The notes: generated by a model from the sequence alone, not told the origin. A stretch of DNA of 64,000 nucleotides from Candidatus Gastranaerophilales bacterium (GCA_944325525.1 CALVAK010000007.1:1-64000), one strand, 5' to 3'; positions 9,106 through 19,827 are shown, counted from the stretch's first letter. Numbers and translations: made by a program.

Positions 9106-9198
9106 TTTTAACTAAACCTTTATAATAAGTATACTATAAATTAATGATTAAAAAATCCAAAAAATAGACTATAATTGTCATAATAAAAGGAGTAAAAG

Positions 9199-10236
9199 AT
9201 GGCAGGAAGAGAAATAAGCTTAATAAACAGATTAGCAAAAAAGAATATAAAAGATACTGTAATACTTGGAATTGTAACCATTTTAATAGTTGCAATAATA
9301 ATATTTATTGAAAATAAAACAATAATGATTTTATCAGCAATAGCAACATTGTTATTTTATTTTGTACAATATCAGGTGTCAAAAAATGATTTATTAAAAT
9401 CCATTGATAAATTGATAGATAGTGAATTTAAAGAATTTCAGAAAATTTCAGTGAAAGTATTGCAATTAAGTGAAAAGCAAAGACAGTTAACTCATAAATA
9501 TACTGAAATGCTTAATAATGTAGTACAAACAACAAAACTTTTTAAGACATCGGCATTAAAAACAAAAGAAAAAACGCAGGGAATATCCGGAAGAATACAG
9601 GAAGCTTATGAAAATTCCGGAAAAGAATCTAAATCATTGGAAGAAAACATTGTTACAATGCAAAACTTAAAACATAAAGTACAGGTTATTGCTGAATTAA
9701 TTATAGAGCTTACGGATTACATTAAGCAAATAGGCTCAACGGTAAATATTGTTGAAAATATATCAGAACAGACAAACATGCTTGCATTAAACGCAGCGGT
9801 AGAAGCTGCAAGAGCAGGTGAATACGGAAAAGGCTTTGCTGTTGTTGCGGGTGAAATCAGAAAACTTGCAGACGAATCAAAACAGGCAACAAATAAAATA
9901 ACCACACTTGTTTCAGAAATAGAACAAACAACTTCTTCAACAATTATGGCTACTGAAGACGGGGCAAAGGAAATTGAAAACGGGGTTAAATTTGCAACGG
10001 GTATAAGTTCTAATCTTTTAGTGCTTGTTAATAATATAAAAGAACTTGGCAATAACGTTAATGATGTATTATCAGCTTCTATTGAACAACAAACAATTAC
10101 CAATGATGTTCTTGAAGCTGTCGAAAATATGCAGAAAGGTATTTCAGAATCTATAAATACACTGGAAGAAAACATAGAAAATATAAGAGCCTTCTCTGAA
10201 ATTTCAACTAATATCAAAGATAACATTGCTAATTAA
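9199..10236 (+). CDS. Methyl-accepting chemotaxis protein without a sensor domain
   Basis: 345 residues. Two closely spaced membrane helices (about 20-38 and 44-60) leave almost no extracytoplasmic loop. The rest is a coiled-coil signalling domain with the conserved hairpin tip [21 protein letters not shown] and following [13 protein letters not shown]. With no periplasmic ligand domain and no HAMP domain, any stimulus must come through the membrane, a partner or the cytoplasm. An AGGAG lies upstream of the ATG. The CheA-type kinase follows after 11 bp. No cheR or cheB is visible, so methylation-based adaptation is uncertain. Confidence 0.92.
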   Translation: MAGREISLINRLAKKNIKDTVILGIVTILIVAIIIFIENKTIMILSAIATLLFYFVQYQVSKNDLLKSIDKLIDSEFKEFQKISVKVLQLSEKQRQLTHKYTEMLNNVVQTTKLFKTSALKTKEKTQGISGRIQEAYENSGKESKSLEENIVTMQNLKHKVQVIAELIIELTDYIKQIGSTVNIVENISEQTNMLALNAAVEAARAGEYGKGFAVVAGEIRKLADESKQATNKITTLVSEIEQTTSSTIMATEDGAKEIENGVKFATGISSNLLVLVNNIKELGNNVNDVLSASIEQQTITNDVLEAVENMQKGISESINTLEENIENIRAFSEISTNIKDNIAN

Positions 10237-10247
10237 TAGGAATCTTT

Positions 10248-13200
10248 ATGCCTTACAATTCTGAAGAAATTGATGAAATATTAAGTATTTTTAAAGTAGA
10301 AAGTGAAGAAATAATACAGGATATAAATGACGGATTATTACTTCTTGAAAAAAATCCCGAAGATAAAACCCCGTTAAAAAAATTATTTCAGCTTGCACAT
10401 TCTCTTAAAGGTGCTGCCAGAATGCTGGGATTTAATAGTATACAAGATATTTCTCATAAATTGGAAGATATACTCTCTTATTGGAAAAGAGATGATGTTA
10501 ATATTGAAAAAGATTCTTTTCAAATAATATATGAAGCTTGTGATTTATTAAGTGAAATTATAAAAAAATCTGTGGAAAAGAAAATTGATTTTTCAAATGA
10601 AAATACAATGCTTTTTATAAATAAACTTAAAAATTTTATTGCAAGTCACAAGATACTGTCTTCACAGAACAAAGAAGAATTATCTGAAAAAGGTATTACT
10701 AATAAAATTACTGATATTAATGCTATTATTCTGGAATTAATGTTCTTACTTGAAAAAGATGATAATAATGACAGCATTGAAAATGTTGTTTCTGTTATTT
10801 TAGATAATCTTAATTCATTATTAGAAATATTTAAAAATACTAATTATGAAAATATTATACAGAGTATACAAAATATAATAAACATTATCAGCAGCAATAA
10901 TAAGCATTCCAATGGTATATTTAATGAATATAAAGAGAAGATAATTAATCTTAGGAATGACATTTATAATTTGTATAAAGAATTAAATATTAAACATGTA
11001 ATTCCTGAGAAAAAAACAGAGAATATAGCCAATAATAATAAAGATGATAAAGAAAATAAGACAGAAGAGACTAAATTAAGTGAGAAGTTTGACGGAGTTC
11101 TGCAAAATCTTCCTAAAATTAAATTTGAAAAAGAATATATTATAGAGATTTGTAATTCTCTTGAAGAAATAAGAATAACAACGAAAAATAAAAAGATAGA
11201 GTTAATTATAGACAAGACTCTGAATATTTTGAAGTTATTTAAGAAAAAAAATATAACAATAGATAATGATTGTTACATGGTTATTCTTCAATGTATATAT
11301 CTGGCAAAAAGAATATTATTAAATGAGAAAGAAGATGATCTGAATAATTTAAATTTTCTAATTCAGCGATTAAGTGTCGTAGAAGATATGTTTAACATTT
11401 CAGATTCTGAAAACATTCCGGATATACCGGAAAAAAATCGTCAGATTGCACATATAACAACAAAGGATAATATTGATAAGTTTAAAGAAAATATCAGTTC
11501 GATTGAGCTTCAGGAAATTAAAACATTAAGAGTTGATACCGGAAAATTAGACAATTTAATTTCTCAGACAGGAGAATTACTTGTAAATGGTATAAAAACA
11601 AGAGAACATCTGGTAGAACTTTCTGGAATAAGTTCAAAACTTATTAATTGGAATAATGAAAGTAAGAAAATTAATAATTACCTCAAATATATAGAGAAAA
11701 GAGGATTGTTTAGTATTGATCACGATGAAAATGCCGCACTTTTCTATAAAAAAGCACAATCTTTTTTTCTAAACAATGCGGAAGTAATATCTGATATTCA
11801 ATCAGCTTTTAATAATTTATATAATATTATTTCAGAAGATGATAACAAACTTCATCAGACAGCTATGGAAATTGAAACAATAGCAAAAGGGATAAGAGTA
11901 TTGCCTCTTGCAACGATATTTCATTCATTTCCGAGAATGATAAGAGATATAGCAAAAGAAAATAATAAAAAAATAGATTTTATAGTATCAGGAAGTGATA
12001 CTACAGTTGATAAAAAGATTATAGAAGAAATAAAAATCCCGCTTATTCATATTTTAAGAAATGCAATATCCCATGGAATAGAGGTGCCAGAAGAAAGGCT
12101 AAAAAACGGAAAAAAAGAAACCGGCATTATTAAACTTACTGCAAAGCAGGCGGAGAATAATGTAATTATAAGTATAGAAGATGACGGATACGGAATTAAT
12201 CTTGAAAAAGTCAAACAAACAGCAATTAGCAGGGGCTTGTTGTTTCAGGAAGAAATTGACAATATGGATAATGAGCAGTTAATGAAACTGTTATTTTTAC
12301 CGGGTTTTTCAACGGAAGATTCTATAACTGAAATTTCAGGACGAGGAATAGGTCTTGATATTGTAAAAACAAAAATTAATAACCTTAATGGTGAAATATA
12401 TATAGATTCGGTACTGAATAAAGGCTGCCGTGTAACTATAAAACTTCCTGTTTCAATGTCAACAATAAAAACTTTTATTATAATGGCAGGAGAGCAGAAA
12501 TATGCTATTCCTGTGACTTCAATAAAGTTTGTAAAATTAATAAAGAAAGACGAAATATTTAATAAAAACGGACAGGATTGTATTATATTTGAAGAACATT
12601 CAATCCCGATATATTCATTATCAAAAATATTTGGAGAAACAACTTCTTTTTCACAAGAAGAGAAAGAATTAACAGTAATAATTATAGAAAATCAAGAAAA
12701 ACAGGCAGCATATATAACTGATAAATTATTAGGCGATCAGGAAGTTTTTCACAGAAAAATGATGCCTCCAATAATGAAAATAAGGAATATAAGCGGATTT
12801 ACAACTCTTTCTACAGGAGAACTGTGTTTAATTATTAATCCTTATGAATTAATAAGAAATACTACTGTTAATAATAGTATTCCTGCCATTAATACTTTGC
12901 AGAAGATAGAAAATAAAAATAATAACAAAAGAATATTAATTTTAAGGGATGGTATTGAGTTTGTAAAAGAAGATATTAGTGATTATTTTAAGAATATATA
13001 TGTAGAGGATAATATTTCTTCTTTATATGAAAAAATGAAAAAAGAAATACCTGATATTTTGATATGCAGAATGATAAAAGGAAATGAAGAACTTTTAGAA
13101 TTTTTAAGGCATATAAAAAACGATGAAAATTTAAATGTAATGAAAATTGTTATAATATCAGAATTATCAATTTTTGAACTTGTAGATTTTCTTAAAGATT

Positions 13201-13274
13201 TTAAACCGGATCTTTATATAAAACAAGCAGAATATAATAAAGAAGATTTTATAAAATCGTTAAATAAGATTTAA
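10248..13274 (+). CDS. CheA-type hybrid sensor histidine kinase
   Basis: 1008 residues. The N-terminal HPt domain has LAHSLKGAARMLGF with the phosphorylatable His near residue 51. A long helical region follows (about 120-420), then the dimerisation domain, a GHKL ATPase domain with HILRNAISHGIE (N box), EDDGYGI (G1) and SGRGIGLDIVK (G2), and a CheW-like regulatory domain. The last 115 residues look like a receiver fold, but where a receiver has its phosphoacceptor Asp this protein reads DILICRMIKG, so it is probably a pseudoreceiver. It overlaps no neighbour and is co-directional with the receptor. No cheY is in the window, so the output is unknown. Confidence 0.9.
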   Translation: MPYNSEEIDEILSIFKVESEEIIQDINDGLLLLEKNPEDKTPLKKLFQLAHSLKGAARMLGFNSIQDISHKLEDILSYWKRDDVNIEKDSFQIIYEACDLLSEIIKKSVEKKIDFSNENTMLFINKLKNFIASHKILSSQNKEELSEKGITNKITDINAIILELMFLLEKDDNNDSIENVVSVILDNLNSLLEIFKNTNYENIIQSIQNIINIISSNNKHSNGIFNEYKEKIINLRNDIYNLYKELNIKHVIPEKKTENIANNNKDDKENKTEETKLSEKFDGVLQNLPKIKFEKEYIIEICNSLEEIRITTKNKKIELIIDKTLNILKLFKKKNITIDNDCYMVILQCIYLAKRILLNEKEDDLNNLNFLIQRLSVVEDMFNISDSENIPDIPEKNRQIAHITTKDNIDKFKENISSIELQEIKTLRVDTGKLDNLISQTGELLVNGIKTREHLVELSGISSKLINWNNESKKINNYLKYIEKRGLFSIDHDENAALFYKKAQSFFLNNAEVISDIQSAFNNLYNIISEDDNKLHQTAMEIETIAKGIRVLPLATIFHSFPRMIRDIAKENNKKIDFIVSGSDTTVDKKIIEEIKIPLIHILRNAISHGIEVPEERLKNGKKETGIIKLTAKQAENNVIISIEDDGYGINLEKVKQTAISRGLLFQEEIDNMDNEQLMKLLFLPGFSTEDSITEISGRGIGLDIVKTKINNLNGEIYIDSVLNKGCRVTIKLPVSMSTIKTFIIMAGEQKYAIPVTSIKFVKLIKKDEIFNKNGQDCIIFEEHSIPIYSLSKIFGETTSFSQEEKELTVIIIENQEKQAAYITDKLLGDQEVFHRKMMPPIMKIRNISGFTTLSTGELCLIINPYELIRNTTVNNSIPAINTLQKIENKNNNKRILILRDGIEFVKEDISDYFKNIYVEDNISSLYEKMKKEIPDILICRMIKGNEELLEFLRHIKNDENLNVMKIVIISELSIFELVDFLKDFKPDLYIKQAEYNKEDFIKSLNKI

Positions 13275-13276
13275 TA

Positions 13277-13972
13277 TTATATTTTGCTATAATCTACTTT
13301 AACGGGAGTTTGTTCGGGTGTTTCTTTAACAAATTCATAACCAATGAGCTGAGCGACTTTTTGTCCCCATTCATCGATAATATCATTAATTTCTTGATTG
13401 TAAGAGATTGGTTCTCCTATTCTTACTTTCAAAGAACCTTTAAACGGAATCCAGTTGTATTGTTCACTGCCGGTAATACCTATAGGTAGAATGTCAGTTT
13501 TCATTTGTTTTGCTATAACAGCAAAACCTTTATTAATTTTTTCAATTTTTCTGTTTCTTCTTATTCCACCCTGGGGGAAAATGCCAAGCATCCATTTTTG
13601 TGTTTTAAAAACATTGATGGCAGTTTTGATAGTAGAAACTTCAAGCTTTTCTCTGTTGACAGCAAAGCAGGCAAGCCCGTCTAATAAAAAAGCTAAAATT
13701 TCATTTTCAAATAATTCTTTTTTACCCATAAAAGCTATAGGTTTTTTAACGGCTTCACCGGCAATAAAAGGGTCTAAATAAGAAATATGATTGGGTGCTA
13801 CGATAAAATTTCTATCTTTAGGAATATTTTCAGCTCCACTGTATTCCACTTTATAAAAAAGGGGAATCAGTGTTCTTGACACGAGCCAGCGACCGAAAAG
13901 CTGAAATTTATATTTCCCTTCAGTAAAGTCAGATACATCTCTTTTGGTATAGTTTTTATTATTTTTGTTCAT
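13277..13972 (-). CDS. plsC: 1-acyl-glycerol-3-phosphate acyltransferase-like protein
   Basis: 231 residues from the start chosen here. Acyltransferase motifs of the PlsC/LPLAT family are clear: NHISYLDPF (HX4D catalytic motif), FPQGGIRRN and a following conserved Pro-containing block. It should transfer an acyl chain to lysophosphatidate in phospholipid synthesis. An in-frame upstream ATG at 13999 overlaps the previous gene; I prefer 13972 because it follows that gene's stop codon and has an AAGAAAG nearby. It is the second of two adjacent paralogues, so they may prefer different acyl donors. Confidence 0.85.
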   Translation of the reverse strand: MNKNNKNYTKRDVSDFTEGKYKFQLFGRWLVSRTLIPLFYKVEYSGAENIPKDRNFIVAPNHISYLDPFIAGEAVKKPIAFMGKKELFENEILAFLLDGLACFAVNREKLEVSTIKTAINVFKTQKWMLGIFPQGGIRRNRKIEKINKGFAVIAKQMKTDILPIGITGSEQYNWIPFKGSLKVRIGEPISYNQEINDIIDEWGQKVAQLIGYEFVKETPEQTPVKVDYSKI

Positions 13973-13985
13973 TTTAATCTTTCTT

Positions 13986-14618
13986 CTACGATGGTACATA
14001 TTCCAAACCGGACAAAGAACTTACGGCTTTTGACCATTCTTCAACCATGTCATCAACATTGTTATTATACGGAATTGCCTGACCGACTTTAATAATAAAG
14101 TCTTTCTTTTTTGAATCCGGAATTTCTTTTACAATAATTCCAAGAGGCAGAACATCTGCTTTTATTTTTTTCGCAATTGAAGCAAATCCTTTAGTGATGT
14201 GTTCCATTTTACCGTTGTTGCATCTTGTTCCCTGCGGGAATAATCCGAGATTCCAATCAGTTTTTTGAATGGATAAAGCTGTTTTAATCGTAGAAACATC
14301 TACTTTTTCTCTGTCAACTGCGAAAGCACCGCACCAATCCATTAAGACTGTAGACCAAAAGCTTTCAAATAGTTGTTTTTTTGCCATATATGCAATGGTT
14401 ATATTAAGCATTGCCGCAATAATAAATGGATCAACACCTGTTACATGGTTGCTTGCCACTATATATTTTTTATTTTTATTAACAAACTCTTTTCCTTCAA
14501 CTTTAAAATTATATTTGAGTCTTAAAGAAGTTATAATAACAATGCATGTTATATATTGAAAAAATTTACGCCAAACGTTAAAACTTTTTGATGTTTTAGT
14601 TGAATATTTAGTGGTCAT
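13986..14618 (-). CDS. plsC: PlsC-family acyltransferase, paralogue
   Basis: 210 residues with SNHVTGVDPF as the HX4D motif and LFPQGTRCNNGK as the second acyltransferase motif. It shares the block AVDREKVDVSTIKTA with the downstream gene (AVNREKLEVSTIKTA), showing a tandem duplication. An AGGA lies upstream of the ATG. Members of this family act at the inner membrane in phosphatidate synthesis; substrate differences between the two copies cannot be read from sequence. Confidence 0.85.
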   Translation of the reverse strand: MTTKYSTKTSKSFNVWRKFFQYITCIVIITSLRLKYNFKVEGKEFVNKNKKYIVASNHVTGVDPFIIAAMLNITIAYMAKKQLFESFWSTVLMDWCGAFAVDREKVDVSTIKTALSIQKTDWNLGLFPQGTRCNNGKMEHITKGFASIAKKIKADVLPLGIIVKEIPDSKKKDFIIKVGQAIPYNNNVDDMVEEWSKAVSSLSGLEYVPS

Positions 14619-14669
14619 ATTGATGCATCCTATTTAAGGATATTATATCAAAAATATAAAAATTTATAA

Positions 14670-14722
14670 TGTCCGAGAAAAAATTCACGATAAGCAGAAG
14701 CGTGAGTGAATTTTTTTAAGTT
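14670..14722. repeat. Short palindromic element C2
   Basis: GTCCGAGAAAAAATTCACGA and GTGAGTGAATTTTTTT form an 11-bp stem (AAAAAATTCAC against GTGAATTTTTT). Both ends match the ends of the longer element at 7777-8000, as if this copy lacks the insert. The sequence GATACTAGATTATATT that follows occurs in variant form near 14.73, 14.79, 8.06 and 17.51 kb. It lies in the divergent spacer before gap. The T run would also let it act as a terminator in either direction. Confidence 0.65.
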
Positions 14723-14870
14723 GCGATACTAGGTTATGTTTCTCTTTTTGAAAACTTTAATACGACACCAGTTTACGATACTAGATTATATTGTAAGCAG
14801 AAAAAATTACTTGATTATACTTTTTGTTTCGTTTATAACTAACTCATGAACAGTAAATCATGGTAGGTAA

Positions 14871-15893
<1,023 letters not shown>

Positions 15894-15918
15894 TCTGCCG
15901 TTGAAAAATTATCTTTCA

Positions 15919-15945
15919 AAAGACTGCTCTTATGAGCAGTCTTTT
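15919..15945 (+). terminator. Terminator of gap
   Basis: AAAGACTGCTC, a four-base loop, GAGCAGTCTTT, then a T-rich tail. Eleven-base-pair stem 26 bp after the gap stop codon. Confidence 0.92.
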
Positions 15946-15965
15946 GACTTTATATAGATTTTTGA

Positions 15966-15971
15966 TATAAT
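15966..15971 (+). promoter_or_regulatory. -10 box before the WG-repeat gene
   Basis: TATAAT at this position predicts a start near 15978. That makes the ATG at 15982 too close for a normal ribosome site and supports the ATG at 16009, which has GAGG twelve bases before it. Confidence 0.5.
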
Positions 15972-16008
15972 CTATAAAATAATGGTTAACTTGAGGTCAA
16001 TTTTTTTA

Positions 16009-17445
16009 ATGAAAAAATCAAATTTGATTTGGATTATTCTTATTATATTGTGCGTTTTTTCCCTGATAGTGTTTAATTTTATTAAAAAGAAACGGCCGGA
16101 TATAAGTTTTGAAGAAAAATATCCTGATTATATTGAAGTTATAAACTTTTATTCAAAATATCCTTTTGAGAAAAAATTTATAATAAAAGCAAATGAAAAT
16201 GGTTTATCCGGTGTGTATGAAAATAAAACGGACAAAGAAATAATACCGCCAAAGTATGAACATTTAGAAGCTTGCGGAAAAGAAATCTTTTTTTATACAA
16301 ATGATGACAAACTTCACAGAATTATAGATCATCATAATAATATAGTTTTTCAGGCAAAATATGATGGACTTAATTGTAAAACAAAATGGTGCGGATTTGA
16401 GACTGTTAAAAAAGGTAAAGTAGGAATGGTGACATTTACAGGCCGTGAAATTTTGAAGCCTAAATATGATGAAATTCAATGCCAATCAAAAAATAAACCT
16501 TTCGATGATTTCTATTATATAGTCAAGAAGAAAAATAAATATGCTGTATTTGACTATAATGGCAAAAAAATAGTACCTTTTAAAAAAAGAAAATTGCAAA
16601 ATGCCGGAGACGGTGATTATTTCGCTTTTGAAAAAAATAATAAAATGGGGATTATAAATACAAAAGGGGAAATTATAGTTAGTCCGGAATATTCAAAAGT
16701 TAATTATGGTCGTATGTCTTTAAATGATTCTGATAAATATTTTGTTGTTTGTAATTACGAAAATAGTACAAGTATAAGCAATTCAACAAACAAAATTTTT
16801 GCTGAACGTTGCGGCAGTATTGATATTTCTGGTGAAAAACATTTACCGTTAATCTTTATGCAGGATATTTTAAGAGTTTCAAAAGACCACTATATTATAA
16901 GAGACACACAAAACAATCATAAAGCATTTATTGTGGATAAACATGGCAATAAAATGCATAATAAAGGATATGATATTATTTTCCCCTTAAATGAAAAATA
17001 TTTCAGGACAAGTGAATATGATAATAATCAGCAAAAACGTCTGTTTAGTGTAATAGATATTAACGGAACAGAAGCATTATCTCCGTCTGATTCTTTTAAT
17101 ATAATTGATAATGCAACGGATAACGGTTTGATAAAGATTGAAAAAGACGGAAAATATGGAGTTGCATTTAATAATAAAATAATAGCACTGCCGATATACA
17201 ATAAAGTCTATTTTTACCGTGGACATGTTATGCTTTTGTTTGAAGAAAACGGTAAAAAATATTATAATGTTGCAAGTTTCGAAGACTTTGCAAATAGTGA
17301 AGGTAAAACTGTAAAAAAGTATTTAGCAAACAGATTAAAGAAAACAGAAAATAAAAAATGCTTTAAATTTGTGAATGATAATGGCAATGATGATGTTTTT
17401 TGTGAAAATAAAACAGACATAACAGAAATTTCCGGTAATCAATAA
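16009..17445 (+). CDS. Membrane-anchored WG-repeat protein
   Basis: About 478 residues from the preferred start (an upstream ATG at 15982 would add nine). One N-terminal membrane helix or uncleaved signal (about 5-25), then repeated units of the WG/KWG type: NGLSGVYENKT..IIPPKYE, GKVGMVTFTGREILKPKYDE, NKYAVFDYNGKKIVPF, NKMGIINTKGEIIVSPEY and GKYGVAFNNK. These repeats form a beta-propeller-like or solenoid fold used in binding. The product is probably exposed outside the inner membrane. No catalytic signature is visible; function unknown. The gene stands alone between gap and small regulators. Confidence 0.75.
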   Translation: MKKSNLIWIILIILCVFSLIVFNFIKKKRPDISFEEKYPDYIEVINFYSKYPFEKKFIIKANENGLSGVYENKTDKEIIPPKYEHLEACGKEIFFYTNDDKLHRIIDHHNNIVFQAKYDGLNCKTKWCGFETVKKGKVGMVTFTGREILKPKYDEIQCQSKNKPFDDFYYIVKKKNKYAVFDYNGKKIVPFKKRKLQNAGDGDYFAFEKNNKMGIINTKGEIIVSPEYSKVNYGRMSLNDSDKYFVVCNYENSTSISNSTNKIFAERCGSIDISGEKHLPLIFMQDILRVSKDHYIIRDTQNNHKAFIVDKHGNKMHNKGYDIIFPLNEKYFRTSEYDNNQQKRLFSVIDINGTEALSPSDSFNIIDNATDNGLIKIEKDGKYGVAFNNKIIALPIYNKVYFYRGHVMLLFEENGKKYYNVASFEDFANSEGKTVKKYLANRLKKTENKKCFKFVNDNGNDDVFCENKTDITEISGNQ

Positions 17446-17523
17446 CAGTAAATGACTGCCCGGGGAATAATTCATGACGATTAGTGAATGGCTTGTGATA
17501 CCGGATTATATTATTTGTTCTTT

Positions 17524-17982
17524 TTATTTGTTTTCAATATCTATATTCCACCTGAAGAAGTAACAGGAATTTCCCAAACGTCTGTATATACCTATATGAG
17601 AAGCTGTTGAGGTATTTTTAATTTCTTCTTTACTCATTGTTGAATTTATTATTGCGATATTAATGGGGCAGACTATCAAAAACAGTTCTTTATTTGGGGT
17701 AAATCTTATTCTGAACTCTCCATTTTCCGGCAATACGTTTTCAATGATAACATTATGCGGTTCAAGATGAAAATGATCGCATATCAGCTGCTGCATATAA
17801 TCATCGGGAGGAGAATTTTTTTCAAATTCAAGGGACATTGCGGTTATATAATTAATTGTGCCGTTATCGTTATAAATAAGTTCATCGTCAAAAACTTCAA
17901 TCGCTATATTATCAGATATTAAAGTTTTTTTGTATTTTACAAGCTCTGTTATTTGTTTTGAATTAAGTTTAACTTTTTGCAT
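17524..17982 (-). CDS. Hypothetical protein, possible regulator
   Basis: 152 residues that I do not recognise. No signal peptide or membrane helix. It is acidic and mixed alpha/beta in character, with MSKEEIKNTSTASHIGIY near the C-terminus. It starts divergently from an XRE regulator gene, the two sharing 125 bp of AT-rich DNA in which TTTAGATTTT recurs, so the pair may be co-regulated. A CTCCTTTT complement just before the ATG provides an AAAAGGAG ribosome site, which supports this being a real gene. Confidence 0.6.
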   Translation of the reverse strand: MQKVKLNSKQITELVKYKKTLISDNIAIEVFDDELIYNDNGTINYITAMSLEFEKNSPPDDYMQQLICDHFHLEPHNVIIENVLPENGEFRIRFTPNKELFLIVCPINIAIINSTMSKEEIKNTSTASHIGIYRRLGNSCYFFRWNIDIENK

Positions 17983-18107
17983 TGTTTTCTCCTTTTATTA
18001 TTTAAAATATAAATCTTATTGTTAAAATTGGTAAAATTTAGATTTTAATTGATATTTTAGATTTTTATTTTATAGAAGCCTTAAAAAAAAGAAATTATTA
18101 TATTGAT

Positions 18108-18446
18108 ATGTTAGATGGGAAAAAATTGAAAAAAATTTTAGGGGCTATTGTAAAAGATTTGCGTATACAAAAAGGACTTACGCAAGAACAATTGGCAGAA
18201 CAAATAGGTTTACAACCACAGACTATTGCAACTATTGAAACAGGAAGAGCCTTTATTTCGGCTGATGTTTTTGCAAGTTTATGTAATTTTTTTAATGTTG
18301 AACCAACAGTATTTTTTTCTAAAAAAATTGAATACCCTTCTGATGAACAGGTTCATTATATCAATGAAATAAAACGTCTTTTACCCGGTTTTAGTTCTGA
18401 TAAGTTGAGAGAAATATATAAGATTTTATTAGCGTTAGATAAATAA
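18108..18446 (+). CDS. XRE-family transcriptional regulator
   Basis: 112 residues. The helix-turn-helix spans about 15-70, with LRIQKGLTQEQLAEQIGLQPQTIATIETGRAF split over both recognition helices. The C-terminal 40 residues (VHYINEIKRLLPGFSSDKLREIYKIL) may serve in dimerisation. No Shine-Dalgarno is seen before the ATG and an AT-rich TATATT-like box lies close to it, so the mRNA could be leaderless. A second XRE gene follows after 68 bp. Confidence 0.82.
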   Translation: MLDGKKLKKILGAIVKDLRIQKGLTQEQLAEQIGLQPQTIATIETGRAFISADVFASLCNFFNVEPTVFFSKKIEYPSDEQVHYINEIKRLLPGFSSDKLREIYKILLALDK

Positions 18447-18514
18447 TTTGTCCTCCTTTTTATGTGATGTATATAAACATCGTTTGTATTTACAATAACA
18501 ACTATGATGTATAA

Positions 18515-18790
18515 ATGCAACAAATTAGCGAAGAATATTTACATTTTAATAAAGAACTCGGCGAAATAATAAAAGAACTCAGACTTAAAAAAGAAAAAAT
18601 TTCTATTTATAAATTTGCTGCTGAATTTGGAATTGACCGGGGTAACTTTAGCCGTATTGAAAATGGTATTGTGTCTTGTAAATTTGTTACTGTATGGAAA
18701 ATCTCAGAAGCACTCAATATGAAATGTTCGGAATTGGTTAAAATTCTTGAAGAAAAGTTGGGTGACGACTTTAAACTTATAGATGAATAA
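18515..18790 (+). CDS. XRE-family transcriptional regulator (small)
   Basis: 91 residues, essentially a lone helix-turn-helix: LRLKKEKISIYKFAAEFGID, then RGNFSRIENGIVSCKF as the recognition segment, and a short C-terminal tail. It differs from the usual XRE in having Ser/Phe-rich helix contacts, resembling regulators from plasmids and prophages. It precedes a 600-bp repeat cluster. No partner toxin is visible next to it. Confidence 0.78.
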   Translation: MQQISEEYLHFNKELGEIIKELRLKKEKISIYKFAAEFGIDRGNFSRIENGIVSCKFVTVWKISEALNMKCSELVKILEEKLGDDFKLIDE

Positions 18791-18897
18791 AAAAGTCGAT
18801 ATATGACTTTTAAAGCCTGTATTTTGAGTTTGACTGCTTTTTTAAAATCTTTGATTTTGTGAAATATGTCCGGTTTCCCGCAACCAAACAAAGAGAT

Positions 18898-19090
18898 AAA
18901 GAAATTTAATATATAAAATAAAATAAAAAAATCGTCCTAAAACTACGCATAGAAAAACATTAACCTCAGCCAAGACTCGCTAACTCGTGCTGAGCACTCA
19001 AACAGAGCTCGTCTTGAAGAATCTTCGGTAAATGTTTTTAACTATGCTCCGTAAGGGACATATTTTTTATTTTATTATCCGTAGGTTTGG
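18898..19090. repeat. Palindromic repeat family P2, copy a
   Basis: About 190 bp. Left arm AAATAAAATAAAAAAAT and right arm ATTTTTTATTTTATTAT are inverted; inside, GCATAG..AAAAACATT faces AATGTTTTT..CTATGC. The apical loop reads GACTCGCTAACTCG..ACTCAAACAGAGCTCG, which resembles the loop of family P1 (CTCGGCTAACG..CTCAAACAGA..AGCTC) although the stems differ. No reading frame. Confidence 0.78.
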
Positions 19091-19111
19091 TCTCAAGCCC
19101 AACAATGTAAT

Positions 19112-19300
19112 AAAGAAATTTAATATATAAAATAAAATAAAAAAATCGTCCTAAAACTACGCATAGAAAAACATTAACCTCAGCAAAGACTCGCTAACTT
19201 GTGCTATGCACTCAAACAGAGCTCGTCTTGAATAATCTTCGGTAAATGTTTTTAGCTATGCTCCGTAAGGGACTTATTTTTATTTTATTATCTGTAGGTT
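19112..19300. repeat. Palindromic repeat family P2, copy b
   Basis: Second copy, offset 214 bp from copy a, with about ten scattered differences (for example CGTGCTGAGC reads TGTGCTATGC). Arms and loop are otherwise conserved. Together with P2a and the P1 copy that follows it makes a cluster of three palindromes occupying most of the 1-kb gene-free region between the XRE genes and glyQ. Confidence 0.78.
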
Positions 19301-19340
19301 GAGTTTTAACCAAACAAAAAAAATAATAAAAAATTAGAGA

Positions 19341-19503
19341 AAGCAGTAATGTAATCGCAGCTTGGATATTACGTTTCTATTTTGTTAATTTCAACCGGAA
19401 GCTTTGCAGCCTGGCTGATGCCTTAAACAGACATAGCTCTGACAATGTTTCAATAAACAAAATAACGAAATTCCATATATATCTGCTCTTACATCACTGC
19501 TTT
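19341..19503. repeat. Palindromic repeat family P1, copy 3
   Basis: Third copy of the element at 11-171 and 211-371, about 19 kb away, with some divergence in the loop (GCAGCCTGGCTGATGCC for GCAACTCGGCTAACGCC). Terminal arms GCAGTAATGTAA and TTACATCACTGC are retained. The rest of the stretch to glyQ (19504-19827) is AT-rich with T runs and shows no gene. Confidence 0.8.
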
Positions 19504-19827
19504 CTTTTTAATTATATTTTGCAAAATGACTCGAGAATATCAGCTTTAAACTTCTATATAAGTTTCATTATCTGCTTTTATCTTGTTAATATATGTTAAC
19601 AAATTTTCCTGATAAAAAAACAAAAAAAAGTCGAAAAATTTGTAAAAAACGGAAATTTTCTCCTTGTTTTTTTAAATATTTTTATTATTTTAGCAGTTTT
19701 TTAATAAATCTTTTAAATTTTTTAAAGAAAGAAAATTTAAGAAGTGTATAAAATACAATAATTTTCTTTAAATTTTTTTATGCTTGGTATACAATATTAA
19801 AGCTGATAAAAAAGAGGACTATTAATC

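Noticed and set aside
17446-17523. A third full copy of element C before the hypothetical gene
   Set aside because: ATTCA..TGAAT and the GATAC-GGATTATATT tail are similar, but overall match is too weak to call.
19793-19808. Partial match of the cryptic CRISPR spacer to the glyQ leader
   Set aside because: Ten plus four matching bases with a mismatch next to the repeat end; in AT-rich DNA of this size such a match is expected by chance.
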